This document shows positions 13,053-20,738 of a stretch of 39,038 nt of DNA, one piece after another. This DNA comes from a virus, in IMG/VR virus record IMGVR_UViG_3300009788_000191, positions 1 to 39,038 of that record. One strand, given 5' to 3'. How positions within the stretch are numbered: the stretch's first letter is position 1; the number at the start of each line of letters is the position of its first letter. A program made the position numbers and the translations under genes. Under the pieces are notes generated by a model. The model made no database searches. It was not told the origin of the DNA and saw only the letters and a program-made list of their open reading frames with translations.

Positions 13053-13232
13053 ATGGGATTCAATCTTGTAACAGAAAAACAAGTGTCAGAAATGTTAGGG
13101 GTCACATTAGATACTGTAAGAAGATGGAGGAGAGAGAATCGTGGCCCTTCTTTCCTTACTCTAGGAAAACTAGCACGATACGATAGAAAAGATATAGAGG
13201 AGTTTAGAAACAAAAAAAGGAGGAAGAAATGA
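13053..13232 (+). CDS. AlpA/excisionase-like HTH protein
   Basis: The start is at the ATG at 13053, behind AGAGGTGAC; a longer frame inside ssb has no SD. The 59-residue product (LVTEKQVSEMLGVTLDTVRR, WRRENRGPSFLTLGKLARY) is a full MerR-like HTH with wing and a very basic end. It resembles the product of 12468-12665 closely enough to suggest duplication. Confidence 0.7.
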   Translation: MGFNLVTEKQVSEMLGVTLDTVRRWRRENRGPSFLTLGKLARYDRKDIEEFRNKKRRKK

Positions 13233-13759
13233 AAGCAATAGTAATGGCAATAGCATCTTTAATAGCATACCTAGTAATATTAACATTGGTAACAGTGCTT
13301 ATACTGCTATGCATATCTAAATCCTTCAAGAATACAAGTGAAGCATGCTTTAATCATCGAACTCAAAGCACAATGGCTATGGCTACTCCATGTGGAGTGC
13401 AGTATCAACATTATATGTGGTACAATCCTAGCAACTATCATTTTGGATATCAAATTGTTGGAGAAGGATTACCACTTATTGGTAGGCCTGTGAATTATGG
13501 ACCACCGTACATGCCTAAGATACCTGTGGACAAAGAGAGACTAACTGCAAAATCGGTAAGCTTTTTAGACGATCCAGATGCTTATCATTTTCCTATCGAT
13601 CCGTTATCATTAGATCAAGAGGTGACGATGGAATTTGCAAGAGAAGCTCTTAGGTTTAAATTAAATCGTATGTTCGAAGAGATAGTGGTGGATGAGTCGT
13701 TTAATGATTTTGCAATGGGGAGATGCGCAGGATTGGATATAATAGGAACTGTAGCATAA
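13229..13759 (+). CDS. Membrane-anchored hypothetical protein
   Basis: The ATG follows AAGGAGGAAGAA and overlaps the preceding stop. The 176-residue product has one N-terminal membrane helix (about residues 3-29, AIASLIAYLVILTLVTVLIL), then a Tyr/Pro-rich segment and a helical acidic C-terminus. No domain recognised. An inner-membrane anchor with a soluble domain is likely. Confidence 0.6.
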   Translation: MKAIVMAIASLIAYLVILTLVTVLILLCISKSFKNTSEACFNHRTQSTMAMATPCGVQYQHYMWYNPSNYHFGYQIVGEGLPLIGRPVNYGPPYMPKIPVDKERLTAKSVSFLDDPDAYHFPIDPLSLDQEVTMEFAREALRFKLNRMFEEIVVDESFNDFAMGRCAGLDIIGTVA

Positions 13760-13779
13760 AACAGATGGGGAGAAAGAAC

Positions 13780-14055
13780 ATGGAATGGAAAAAGGCTTTA
13801 GTGGCAGTATCATTAGGAGTGATAGTAAGTTCTGGAACTTTAGGTTTCTCATATAGTGTTGAAAGCAAGAAGTTTGCTCCATTCGTAAAAGTTAAGAGAG
13901 CAGAGATTGGTAATGCGGGAAAAACAGAGATGACAATGGCATATGACTTCGGATATAAGATTCTAAGTGGGGCAATAGAGAGAACTGAGATGGATATTAG
14001 AGGCGGATTTGGAAATCCTTTGGATTTCGTACCTAAAGATGATCTTACTCAATAG
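13780..14055 (+). CDS. Exported or anchored small protein
   Basis: The start is at 13780 after GGGGAGAAAGAAC. The 91-residue product has an N-terminal hydrophobic segment after MEWKK (ALVAVSLGVIVSSGTLGFSY), a signal peptide or anchor, followed by a polar domain. No recognised family. It may be a periplasmic protein expressed early. Confidence 0.5.
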   Translation: MEWKKALVAVSLGVIVSSGTLGFSYSVESKKFAPFVKVKRAEIGNAGKTEMTMAYDFGYKILSGAIERTEMDIRGGFGNPLDFVPKDDLTQ

Positions 14056-14065
14056 GAGCTGAAAA

Positions 14066-14761
14066 ATGACCTCGAAACTTCCTTCTGTTACAGAGATCTG
14101 CTGCCTTCACATAGATAGGCATTGGTTTCCACCTGGGTGCGCTGAGAGAGGATCTAAGGTGCACTCATGGGCAAATCACTTTTTAAACAATATTTGGGAT
14201 CCATTTGTAGAGGAAGAGTACCCAAACTATGTAACAGGACTTAAAAAATGGTTTGAAAATAACGAAGCTAAGATTATTTTCGGAGAAGGCAACTTAATTA
14301 ACAAGGAATCTGGATTTAGAGGACATCCTGATTTTGTAGGAACAATAAAAGACGAAGATGGATTTGGCCTGATAGATTTCAAGACATCTAATTCTGTACA
14401 ACCCTGGTGGAAGTTACAACTTGCTGCGTACGCAAGCTTAGCTGAATGTAATAAAGAAGAAATAGGAATAGATAAATTGTCATGGGTAGCTTCTCTAAGC
14501 GTTAACAAAGAAGGAGAAGTTACATTTAATAAGTATGATAAGAAAGAGATAGATAAGGAACCGCTGAAGAAGTTTATGAACATGTTGTATTTTTACACTA
14601 GGTGGTATACTCTTTCTAATAAAGAGGACAATGAGTTCACAAAAAGTATGAGCTTATTATCAAAGAAGTTTGGACTATCTACACAACAATTATTAGCAAA
14701 TTATGTTAGGTATAATGCTGTTCACCATAAATCACATTTCAACAAAGTAAAAGGAGCTTAG
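14066..14761 (+). CDS. PD-(D/E)XK exonuclease (RecE/lambda-exo role)
   Basis: The 231-residue product carries the PD-(D/E)XK nuclease core: a GxxxH-type helix with H33 (AERGSKVHSWA), HPDF with D89, GLIDFKTS with D104 and K106, and the QxxxY helix LQLAAYASL (Q118, Y122). This motif order is that of RecB-like and phage recombination exonucleases. With the RecT-type gene after one small gene, it would resect DNA ends for single-strand annealing recombination. Confidence 0.82.
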   Translation: MTSKLPSVTEICCLHIDRHWFPPGCAERGSKVHSWANHFLNNIWDPFVEEEYPNYVTGLKKWFENNEAKIIFGEGNLINKESGFRGHPDFVGTIKDEDGFGLIDFKTSNSVQPWWKLQLAAYASLAECNKEEIGIDKLSWVASLSVNKEGEVTFNKYDKKEIDKEPLKKFMNMLYFYTRWYTLSNKEDNEFTKSMSLLSKKFGLSTQQLLANYVRYNAVHHKSHFNKVKGA

Positions 14762-14762
14762 T

Positions 14763-15008
14763 ATGTCAAAGTTAGAAGATTGGTGCAATGATAAAGGTCT
14801 GAGCCAACAACAGAAAGTGGAAGTGAAAAAACATATAAGAAAAGACGGAGGAGAGTCTGTAAGAGATAAGAAGCTGTTTGATTTCCTATCAGAAAAAACA
14901 CCACCAGAGCTAGCAAAGAGCAACTATTTGTATATGAGCTGCGATGCTACAGTTAAAGTAGGCGGAGGACCTAACAACGGATCCGAAAAGAAACCAGAAA
15001 ATAAATAG
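14763..15008 (+). CDS. Hypothetical protein between exonuclease and annealing protein
   Basis: The ATG follows AAGGAGC, one base after the exonuclease stop. The 81-residue product is hydrophilic and helical (MSKLEDWCNDKGLSQQQKVE) with a Gly/Asn-rich tail. Its place inside a recombination cassette suggests an accessory role; no motif proves it. Confidence 0.6.
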   Translation: MSKLEDWCNDKGLSQQQKVEVKKHIRKDGGESVRDKKLFDFLSEKTPPELAKSNYLYMSCDATVKVGGGPNNGSEKKPENK

Positions 15009-15015
15009 ACACATT

Positions 15016-15033
15016 GCCCGCTGCAATGCGGGC
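15016..15033 (+). promoter_or_regulatory. GC-rich hairpin before recT-like gene
   Basis: The perfect 6-bp arms GCCCGC/GCGGGC enclose the loop TGCAAT, standing out in AT-rich sequence. There is no U-tract, so it is not a typical terminator. It lies 20 bases before the start codon at 15053, just ahead of the AGGAGG site, and may protect or regulate the downstream message. Confidence 0.5.
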
Positions 15034-15052
15034 GTAACAATAGGAGGAACAC

Positions 15053-15940
15053 ATGAAATCTATAAGCATAACTAGAATAGAAGATATTGAGAGATTGGCA
15101 GAAGGTGTAGCTAAGGGATATGCAATAGCAAAGAAGATACCTAGAAGAGGTGATAGAGTACCTGACGAACTCACAAAGAAAGAATACGTATTCATGACAA
15201 TGGTAATGGGATTAGAGATAGGTATGAAACCTATGCAAGCTCTTCAAAACATAAGCCTTATAGATGGAAAACCTGTCTTGTGGGGAGATGGAATGATAGC
15301 AGTTGTTAGAGACTCTGGCGAGTTAGAATCTTTCAATGAATCATACTCAAATATTGACTATGATTCAACAAAGATGACTAGAAAGCAACTGTCAACAGAT
15401 GTTTATACTGATGACTTCTGTGCCATATGTAAGATAAAGAGAAAAGGGTATGAAGAAAAGATATACAAGTTTTCAGTAACAGACGCTAAGATAGCTAATC
15501 TGTGGTGTTTTACTACTGATGTTAAAGGTAAGCAATACACTCCCTGGTATAAATATCCAAAAAGAATGTTGCAGATGAGGGCAAGGTCATGGGCCTTAAG
15601 AGATACTTTTGCTGATCACTTAGCTGGGTTCTCTACAGTAGAGGAAACAAGGGATATACATCAACAGTACGACGTTGTTGCTGACAATACTCCAGATGAC
15701 GTTATAATAGAAGCAAAAGAAACAGTTACCAAAGAAAAACCTAAGAAAAAAATAGAGAAAAAAGAAAACAAATTGACTGATCCTACAGGTAGTGGTAGAG
15801 AGAAGGAAGAAAGAATTAAAGAATACGTATCTCACCTAGCTAAAACATTAAATAGAAAAGAAGAAAACATAGTCGAAAGAGCTAACAAGAACTTTGAACC
15901 ATTCTACTCAAGTTATTCAGATTGGTCTGTAGGAGAGTAG
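15053..15940 (+). CDS. recT: RecT-family single-strand annealing protein
   Basis: The 295-residue product matches RecT-type annealing proteins: FMTMVMGLEIGMKPMQALQN, LIDGKPVLWGDGMIAVVRDS, then FSVTDAKIANLW and YPKRMLQMRARSWALRDTFA, followed by DHLAGF. Residues after about 215 form a charged Lys/Glu-rich tail and an end domain. The protein coats and anneals complementary single strands produced by the exonuclease. The start follows AGGAGGAACAC. Confidence 0.85.
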   Translation: MKSISITRIEDIERLAEGVAKGYAIAKKIPRRGDRVPDELTKKEYVFMTMVMGLEIGMKPMQALQNISLIDGKPVLWGDGMIAVVRDSGELESFNESYSNIDYDSTKMTRKQLSTDVYTDDFCAICKIKRKGYEEKIYKFSVTDAKIANLWCFTTDVKGKQYTPWYKYPKRMLQMRARSWALRDTFADHLAGFSTVEETRDIHQQYDVVADNTPDDVIIEAKETVTKEKPKKKIEKKENKLTDPTGSGREKEERIKEYVSHLAKTLNRKEENIVERANKNFEPFYSSYSDWSVGE

Positions 15941-15976
15941 CTTTATGGTGATTGATGAAAGTCTTTGGGAGGAGAC

Positions 15977-16708
15977 ATGAGCAAACTTACATGGTCAAAA
16001 TGGTTTTGGGATGCACATTCAAAGAGCTGGAGAGGGCATCCCTTATGGATGGAAGGTGCATGGATGAGGGTGTTGGAACAATTGCATTCGTCTAAGGAGA
16101 CAGGGGTCATGTCGAGACCCATTAACTCTTGGGCTATGATAATAGGTTGTACAGAAAAAGAAGCAGATGAGTTTATAAAACATATAGATAAATATGACCT
16201 AGCTTCTGTGGAATTTGGTGATGACATTACAATATCATCAAGAAGAATGATTAGAAATGAAGAAGAAAGAAACGGTACTGCTGATAGAGTAAGAAAACAT
16301 AGAGCAAAAAAAGTAGAAATAAAAACAGAGGTCAAGGAGAAAAAAGCTACAAATAGTAAGAGCTCTGAAAGAAGATCAGATATGCTTAAAAAACTTAGAG
16401 AAGCATATCCACAAAATCGAGCGCATCTCCAACCTTCAACACAAAGAGAAGAATTTAAAAAGATAATGATTGAATGCTCTAAGAATATTGCACCAAACAA
16501 TAAAGAAGTAGAAGAGATGGCATTATTCAAAAAGATACAGACACGTATAATGACCATGAGTGACACTAGTGAGTGGACAAAAGAAGACGGTAAGTTTGTT
16601 CCAGGTCTCGGCAACTTCTTAAAGTCTAGGGCATGGGAAACAAGTCATGTTATAAAAGCTGACGTAAAGAAGATAAAAGAACACGAAACTAATAATCTTT
16701 GGGGGTAG
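15977..16708 (+). CDS. Replication initiator/DnaD-like protein
   Basis: The start is at the ATG at 15977 after GGGAGGAGAC. The 243-residue product has an N-terminal winged-helix region (WFWDAHSKSWRGHPLWMEGA ... ISSRRMIRNEEERNGTADRV) like phage replisome organisers and DUF1376 proteins. A basic linker follows. The C-terminus is typical of helicase-loading partners (LFKKIQTRIM, EWTKEDGKFVPGLGNFLKSR). With the DnaC-like gene next door it should recruit the host helicase to the phage origin, as lambda O does with P. Confidence 0.7.
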   Translation: MSKLTWSKWFWDAHSKSWRGHPLWMEGAWMRVLEQLHSSKETGVMSRPINSWAMIIGCTEKEADEFIKHIDKYDLASVEFGDDITISSRRMIRNEEERNGTADRVRKHRAKKVEIKTEVKEKKATNSKSSERRSDMLKKLREAYPQNRAHLQPSTQREEFKKIMIECSKNIAPNNKEVEEMALFKKIQTRIMTMSDTSEWTKEDGKFVPGLGNFLKSRAWETSHVIKADVKKIKEHETNNLWG

Positions 16709-16710
16709 CT

Positions 16711-17472
16711 ATGAAGCTTGATCTGTTTAGCAATGGAAAAGGATCTTGTTGCAAGTGTGGAGCAGAAACTGAATACAAATTAATAAGATATTGCGAAGAA
16801 TGTTTCGAGTCAGAGCAGAAACGAATAGACTCAGAGGAACGGATACAAAAGAGATCAATGCTACTTTCTTCATCAGGAATTCCTAGAAAGATGAGAGATA
16901 ACGGATTAGACTCATTCTTGCCGACTTATAATCAAAAGAAAGCAATAAGCTTATTAACAAATCAGATAGAATCATATGGCACCGAAACTAGTTGGCAACT
17001 TCCTTATCTATACGGATCTCCAGGCACAGGAAAAACTCTAATAGCTATAGCTTCTTGTATTGAGTTCATAAACAGAAGAAACGCAAGTGTTAAGTATATA
17101 CATGTTCCAGATATAATGATAGATAATGAGTTCTATAAAGAAAATAAGTCGATGATGCAGTCTTGTCAAATGCTTGTGTTAGATGACATAGGTCACCATA
17201 ATACGAATCAATACTCTATAAATATGTTATACAATATAATAAATTATAGACTAATGAATCAGATGGGAGTAATGATAATAAGCAACTTTTCTGTAGAAGA
17301 GCTTACATACAAGTTAAGCAAAGATAATGATAAGATAAATGATATGACATGCGTTGCTTTAAGAGATAGAATAATGGAAATGTGCTTACCAATAGAGATA
17401 AAAGAAGAGAACATAAGAATTAGAAAAGCTATAAAAAGAACAAAAGATAGATATAAACACTTAGGAATATAA
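16711..17472 (+). CDS. DnaC-like helicase loader ATPase
   Basis: The 253-residue product is an AAA+ protein. Residues 12-31 hold a Cys cluster (SCCKCG ... YCEEC), a likely zinc finger. Walker A is GSPGTGKT at 102-109, Walker B MLVLDDIG around 154-161, sensor region MIISNFS, and an arginine-bearing ALRDRIMEM motif. This is the DnaC/IstB-like loader family, which opens the replicative helicase ring. It begins two bases after the initiator-like gene and overlaps rusA by one base. Confidence 0.85.
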   Translation: MKLDLFSNGKGSCCKCGAETEYKLIRYCEECFESEQKRIDSEERIQKRSMLLSSSGIPRKMRDNGLDSFLPTYNQKKAISLLTNQIESYGTETSWQLPYLYGSPGTGKTLIAIASCIEFINRRNASVKYIHVPDIMIDNEFYKENKSMMQSCQMLVLDDIGHHNTNQYSINMLYNIINYRLMNQMGVMIISNFSVEELTYKLSKDNDKINDMTCVALRDRIMEMCLPIEIKEENIRIRKAIKRTKDRYKHLGI

Positions 17473-17855
17473 TGAAACGTATTTTCTTTATACCTGGACC
17501 ATTGCCGTCTATGAATGAGATAATAACAGCAAGCTCAACAGTTCTAAAAGGCGGCATAAGGTTTGGTTCTAAATATTCAGTAATGAAAAAGAAATGGCAA
17601 AAAATAATATCAGATATAGCAATATCAGAAGGAATAAATCCTGTTGTAGGTACCTACACTTGTAGTTTTGATTGGATAGAAAAGACAAGAAGAAAAGACC
17701 CTGACAATATATCTGTTGGAGTTAAATTTATCTTTGATGCACTTGTAGAAGTAGGGATCCTTGAGGGAGACACCTGGAGATTCAACAAAGGATGGGCAAA
17801 TACTTTCTCTACAGGAAAAGCACCAGGTGTAACAGTTCATATTTATGAATATTAA
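17472..17855 (+). CDS. rusA: RusA-like Holliday junction resolvase
   Basis: The 127-residue product has the RusA layout: IPGPLPSMNE near the start and RRKDPDNISVGVKFIFDALV with the paired acids D76 and D78, then GILEGD, where D100 fits the third catalytic acid. RusA is a metal-dependent resolvase of Holliday junctions, needed to clear branches before packaging. The ATG overlaps the previous stop (TAATG). It is the last gene of the plus-strand operon. Confidence 0.85.
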   Translation: MKRIFFIPGPLPSMNEIITASSTVLKGGIRFGSKYSVMKKKWQKIISDIAISEGINPVVGTYTCSFDWIEKTRRKDPDNISVGVKFIFDALVEVGILEGDTWRFNKGWANTFSTGKAPGVTVHIYEY

Positions 17856-18388
17856 CTGGAATGAAATCGAAATGTAATTTCATCTGCTAGGAATACTACT
17901 ATGTCGAACCATTTTATCTCCTGTGCAGACGTCTCGCCATACATCCATCCTCCCCGTGATTTAATCTGACCGTCTATATCTGAGAATCCCATCGAAAATC
18001 TCGTAGTCACCCTATTATTGGTTAAGAAAGGCCAGGGTAGCCACTCAATAATAAATTTATTAGCAATGCTGTAATCCTTTGCAATGGGGTGACTGTAAAC
18101 ATGGAAAAGCTCTAGGCCGCTGTACAGAGACGCAAGGTTAATTGCTTGTATTGCAGTGTCGTACTCTGGCGGCCATAACCTATTATCATTTCCAACCCTT
18201 CTGTCGTGGTTTACTCCTTCTTCAAATGGAGATTCATGAAGTGACATGTAGTAAAACCCTATGCCGTACGGTTGCAGAGCTGTTTTGTAATAACTACCAC
18301 CTCCATTAAAGTGTAGGGAAGCATTTATAGCAAGTGAGGTAAGCGTACTTGAATACCCCGAGTAATCACCTTGAACTATCCAAGTCAT
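17852..18388 (-). CDS. Tail appendage or fibre-associated protein
   Basis: The 178-residue product is not recognised. It is aromatic and glycine rich (SYYKTALQPYGIGFYYMSLH, SRGGWMYGE), which suits a beta-rich structural protein. It is the last gene of the tail operon, at the position of host-range genes. Its stop shares the bases TTAA with the rusA stop on the other strand. Confidence 0.55.
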   Translation of the reverse strand: MTWIVQGDYSGYSSTLTSLAINASLHFNGGGSYYKTALQPYGIGFYYMSLHESPFEEGVNHDRRVGNDNRLWPPEYDTAIQAINLASLYSGLELFHVYSHPIAKDYSIANKFIIEWLPWPFLTNNRVTTRFSMGFSDIDGQIKSRGGWMYGETSAQEIKWFDIVVFLADEITFRFHSS

Positions 18389-18389
18389 A

Positions 18390-18908
18390 CTAGACTCCTG
18401 GTATAAAACCTATTGTTATGTTACCTAAAAGAAAAACAGGTGTCTGATCCGACGCTATTGTTATTTGATCAGACAGCTTACCAAATCCACCTGCTTTGTC
18501 TGGGGTTTCCTGCTCAAAGGCGGCCAACCCAAAAGCATATCCCTTGCACAAAGTTGAAACTCCAGTGTTATTTATAAGAGCTATGTCTTTTATATTGCTT
18601 AGTGCAATATAAAACGGGCTGCTTCCACCAGTGTCTATGGAAGTAGTCGACCCGATTCCGAAATATTCTTCTGATAAATGGTTAGTGTTCATTAAGGAAG
18701 TGCCAGTAGGAAGGTTCGAGGCTCCTGTTGGAACAGTCTTGTCAAATGTATCATAGGTTGTAACTCCCGATGTAATGTATTTTCCAAACTCGAATGGAAG
18801 GTTGGAGTTGTAAGGCCAATCATTTGGAAAGTACGATAGATTAAGAATCCAATTTACATAATCCATCTCTACAAAAGAAACGTTAACAAATCCAGCTGTT
18901 ACTGACAT
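18390..18908 (-). CDS. Tail appendage or fibre-associated protein
   Basis: The start is set at the ATG at 18908, after GAGGG; the GTG at 18923 lacks an SD. The 172-residue product is beta-rich and Ser/Thr/Gly-rich, ending in SDQTPVFLLGNITIGFIPGV. Similar short C-terminal strands occur in phage fibre proteins. Not recognised further. Confidence 0.5.
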   Translation of the reverse strand: MSVTAGFVNVSFVEMDYVNWILNLSYFPNDWPYNSNLPFEFGKYITSGVTTYDTFDKTVPTGASNLPTGTSLMNTNHLSEEYFGIGSTTSIDTGGSSPFYIALSNIKDIALINNTGVSTLCKGYAFGLAAFEQETPDKAGGFGKLSDQITIASDQTPVFLLGNITIGFIPGV

Positions 18909-18922
18909 AGCACAATCCCTCA

Positions 18923-19429
18923 CTAATAATTAATATTAAGCGAACCAGGAAGATAAATTAAAGTCCATCCCTCTATTAGATAAAAGATATCTCTGAAACC
19001 AGCAACAATAAAAAATTGCTTATTGTCTGGATGCTCTACTGGAGCGCGCTCATGAGAAATAAACTCCTGCTCAATTTTCGTAGTCTCGAAAAAAACAGGA
19101 AATTCTATTGAGTAACGATTAGCAAATATCAAATTCGCGCTACCTGAATCTGTTGTAAGAAACGAATTACTAGCGATAGCCATATTCACATCTCTGTAAT
19201 TTGTTGTTTCTTGCGGAGGAGACGTTTCGGATGGAACTATAAAGGTATAAGGTAGGTTAACGTCAGTGTCGGAACTCTCAAGGTGCAGAGACACTCTCCA
19301 GCGTTGAGGCGAATACGAAGGAATTCCCACATATTGAAGAAGCGTCTCAGTAGGCTGGTTATCATACGCGTAATCATTTTGTGTCCTCTTTAAAGCATCC
19401 ATAAGCATAGCATCAGAAAACGCTTCCAT
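18923..19429 (-). CDS. Tail-associated hypothetical protein
   Basis: The start is at the ATG at 19429; a longer frame to 19618 runs through the neighbouring gene. The 168-residue product starts MEAFSDAMLMDALKRTQNDY and has a Phe/Tyr-rich beta-type body (FPVFFETTKIEQEF, FIVAGFRDIFYLIEGW). It is not a known family to me. Confidence 0.5.
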   Translation of the reverse strand: MEAFSDAMLMDALKRTQNDYAYDNQPTETLLQYVGIPSYSPQRWRVSLHLESSDTDVNLPYTFIVPSETSPPQETTNYRDVNMAIASNSFLTTDSGSANLIFANRYSIEFPVFFETTKIEQEFISHERAPVEHPDNKQFFIVAGFRDIFYLIEGWTLIYLPGSLNINY

Positions 19430-19443
19430 AAGTAGTCCTTGTA

Positions 19444-19917
19444 CTATATAAATGTAGTAGTGGTTATTGAGAACGACATTATATCTTCGTTCGCAAGGAA
19501 GATTAATCTCTGTCCTGTAGCCATAGGTATTGATGGGACTTCTACTCCGAATAAGAAATACTCTGGGGCTAGTGAAACTTTGTCCGCCCATATCCCTAAC
19601 TGTATTATTGCTCCCCAATTAGCTGTAGGGGTGAATGAAACATTTGTTGGTATATTGACACTAAATGTAGGATTATAGTCTGGGGCACCTGAGTCAGAGT
19701 AGTTAAATATGAGATCTCCTTGAGTGAAAGTAAGCAGGCCTGGTTCATAACCATCCAAAAGTGATGGCTCAAAAAAATTGTTACCATCTTGTTTACATGT
19801 GGTCTTGCTAAGCCTTATATATCTTGAGTTCCAAGGACATTGGCGGCTGGTGTACTGATTCCCCCTGGACATAAAATATAGCGTTTCTCTCATCAAAGAC
19901 TCTGACATTCCATTCAT
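19444..19917 (-). CDS. Tail-associated hypothetical protein
   Basis: The start is set at the ATG at 19917 after AGGAGCTAAA. The 157-residue product is beta-rich with FSVNIPTNVSFTPTANWGAI and EYFLFGVEVPSIPMATG. It is in the fibre cluster with one-base to 20-base gaps. Function unknown. Confidence 0.5.
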   Translation of the reverse strand: MNGMSESLMRETLYFMSRGNQYTSRQCPWNSRYIRLSKTTCKQDGNNFFEPSLLDGYEPGLLTFTQGDLIFNYSDSGAPDYNPTFSVNIPTNVSFTPTANWGAIIQLGIWADKVSLAPEYFLFGVEVPSIPMATGQRLIFLANEDIMSFSITTTTFI

Positions 19918-19918
19918 T

Positions 19919-20251
19919 TTAGCTCCTATTCGTAACAAATAATCTTACAGAACCAAACATTAATCCCAAATCATATCTGTCGTCGTATATATATAATTGC
20001 CCTCTGTACACACCAGTTTCTAAAGGCATATCGTATCTGCCTGGTGTAATAACTACAACACTAGGTATTGTTTTCCAACTAAACATACGAGGATATGTGT
20101 CAGAATCGATAGAAGCTCCATTAAGCAGATCAATAGAAACCTTTTCTACAGACGAAAGGTCAATTTCTTTATCACAATCAAGTAACCGCACTGACGTGCG
20201 GTTATCAGACTCAATAAATACATCAACATTGCTAGTATGAGTACTAGACAT
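19919..20251 (-). CDS. Small beta-domain tail protein
   Basis: The start is at the ATG at 20251 after GAGG. The 110-residue product has a layout like small immunoglobulin-like phage domains: SVEKVSIDLLNG, then TPGRYDMPLETGVYRGQLYI and a final SVRLFVT strand. The part YDMPLETGVYRGQLYIYDDR resembles baseplate/fibre accessory domains. Assignment beyond that is not supported. Confidence 0.5.
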   Translation of the reverse strand: MSSTHTSNVDVFIESDNRTSVRLLDCDKEIDLSSVEKVSIDLLNGASIDSDTYPRMFSWKTIPSVVVITPGRYDMPLETGVYRGQLYIYDDRYDLGLMFGSVRLFVTNRS

Positions 20252-20264
20252 AGATAAGCCTCTA

Positions 20265-20720
20265 TTAGGTATTTGACAGTGTAATTTGGAAAGCACCTTC
20301 TAGAAAAACTGGAGTAACACCAGATACAATCTGTTTCTCTGGAACTATAGCTCCACCATAGAGCATGTCGCCAACACTCTGAGCTGAAACAGTTGTCATT
20401 ACAAGTGCTCCACGAGCATATCCCCAATCAGCAGTAGCTGTAGCAAACGTTATTTGCCCAATATTGGATACTAGAAACAAAGTCGCTGGTGTTCCAGGCA
20501 CAGACCAAGAAGGCTGAGCACCACCTACTGCATTTACTGCTTGTCTAGCATAGTCACCAACACCAATTGTGAACTCTGTATTCAAATTACTTCCATCGGC
20601 TTGTGGAATTGCTGTATAAAGTGCAACATACCAAGATGTTGGTGCAGTAAGAGTTCCTCCAGTAATATACGCCTGAACACCACTAGCAAGAACATCAGCA
20701 TAACCATTTAAAGCGGCCAT
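20265..20720 (-). CDS. Phage tail fibre-type protein
   Basis: The 151-residue product has the pattern of a widespread small phage tail fibre family: PTSWYVALYTAIPQADGSNL, GDYARQAV, ITFATATADWGYARGALVMT, then a final FLEGAFQITLSNT strand. The start at 20720 follows AAGGAGTTTTTC. Likely a trimeric or ring-forming tip or fibre component. Confidence 0.7.
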   Translation of the reverse strand: MAALNGYADVLASGVQAYITGGTLTAPTSWYVALYTAIPQADGSNLNTEFTIGVGDYARQAVNAVGGAQPSWSVPGTPATLFLVSNIGQITFATATADWGYARGALVMTTVSAQSVGDMLYGGAIVPEKQIVSGVTPVFLEGAFQITLSNT

Positions 20721-20738
20721 GAAAAACTCCTTTTTTTA

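Noticed and set aside
11114-13232. Excisionases implying a prophage
   Set aside because: The HTH type fits excisionases, but no integrase, attachment-site repeat or repressor operon is visible in the window.
15943-16614. Minus-strand ORF of 223 residues
   Set aside because: Shadow of the initiator-like gene on the plus strand; hydrophobic antisense composition and no promoter or SD.
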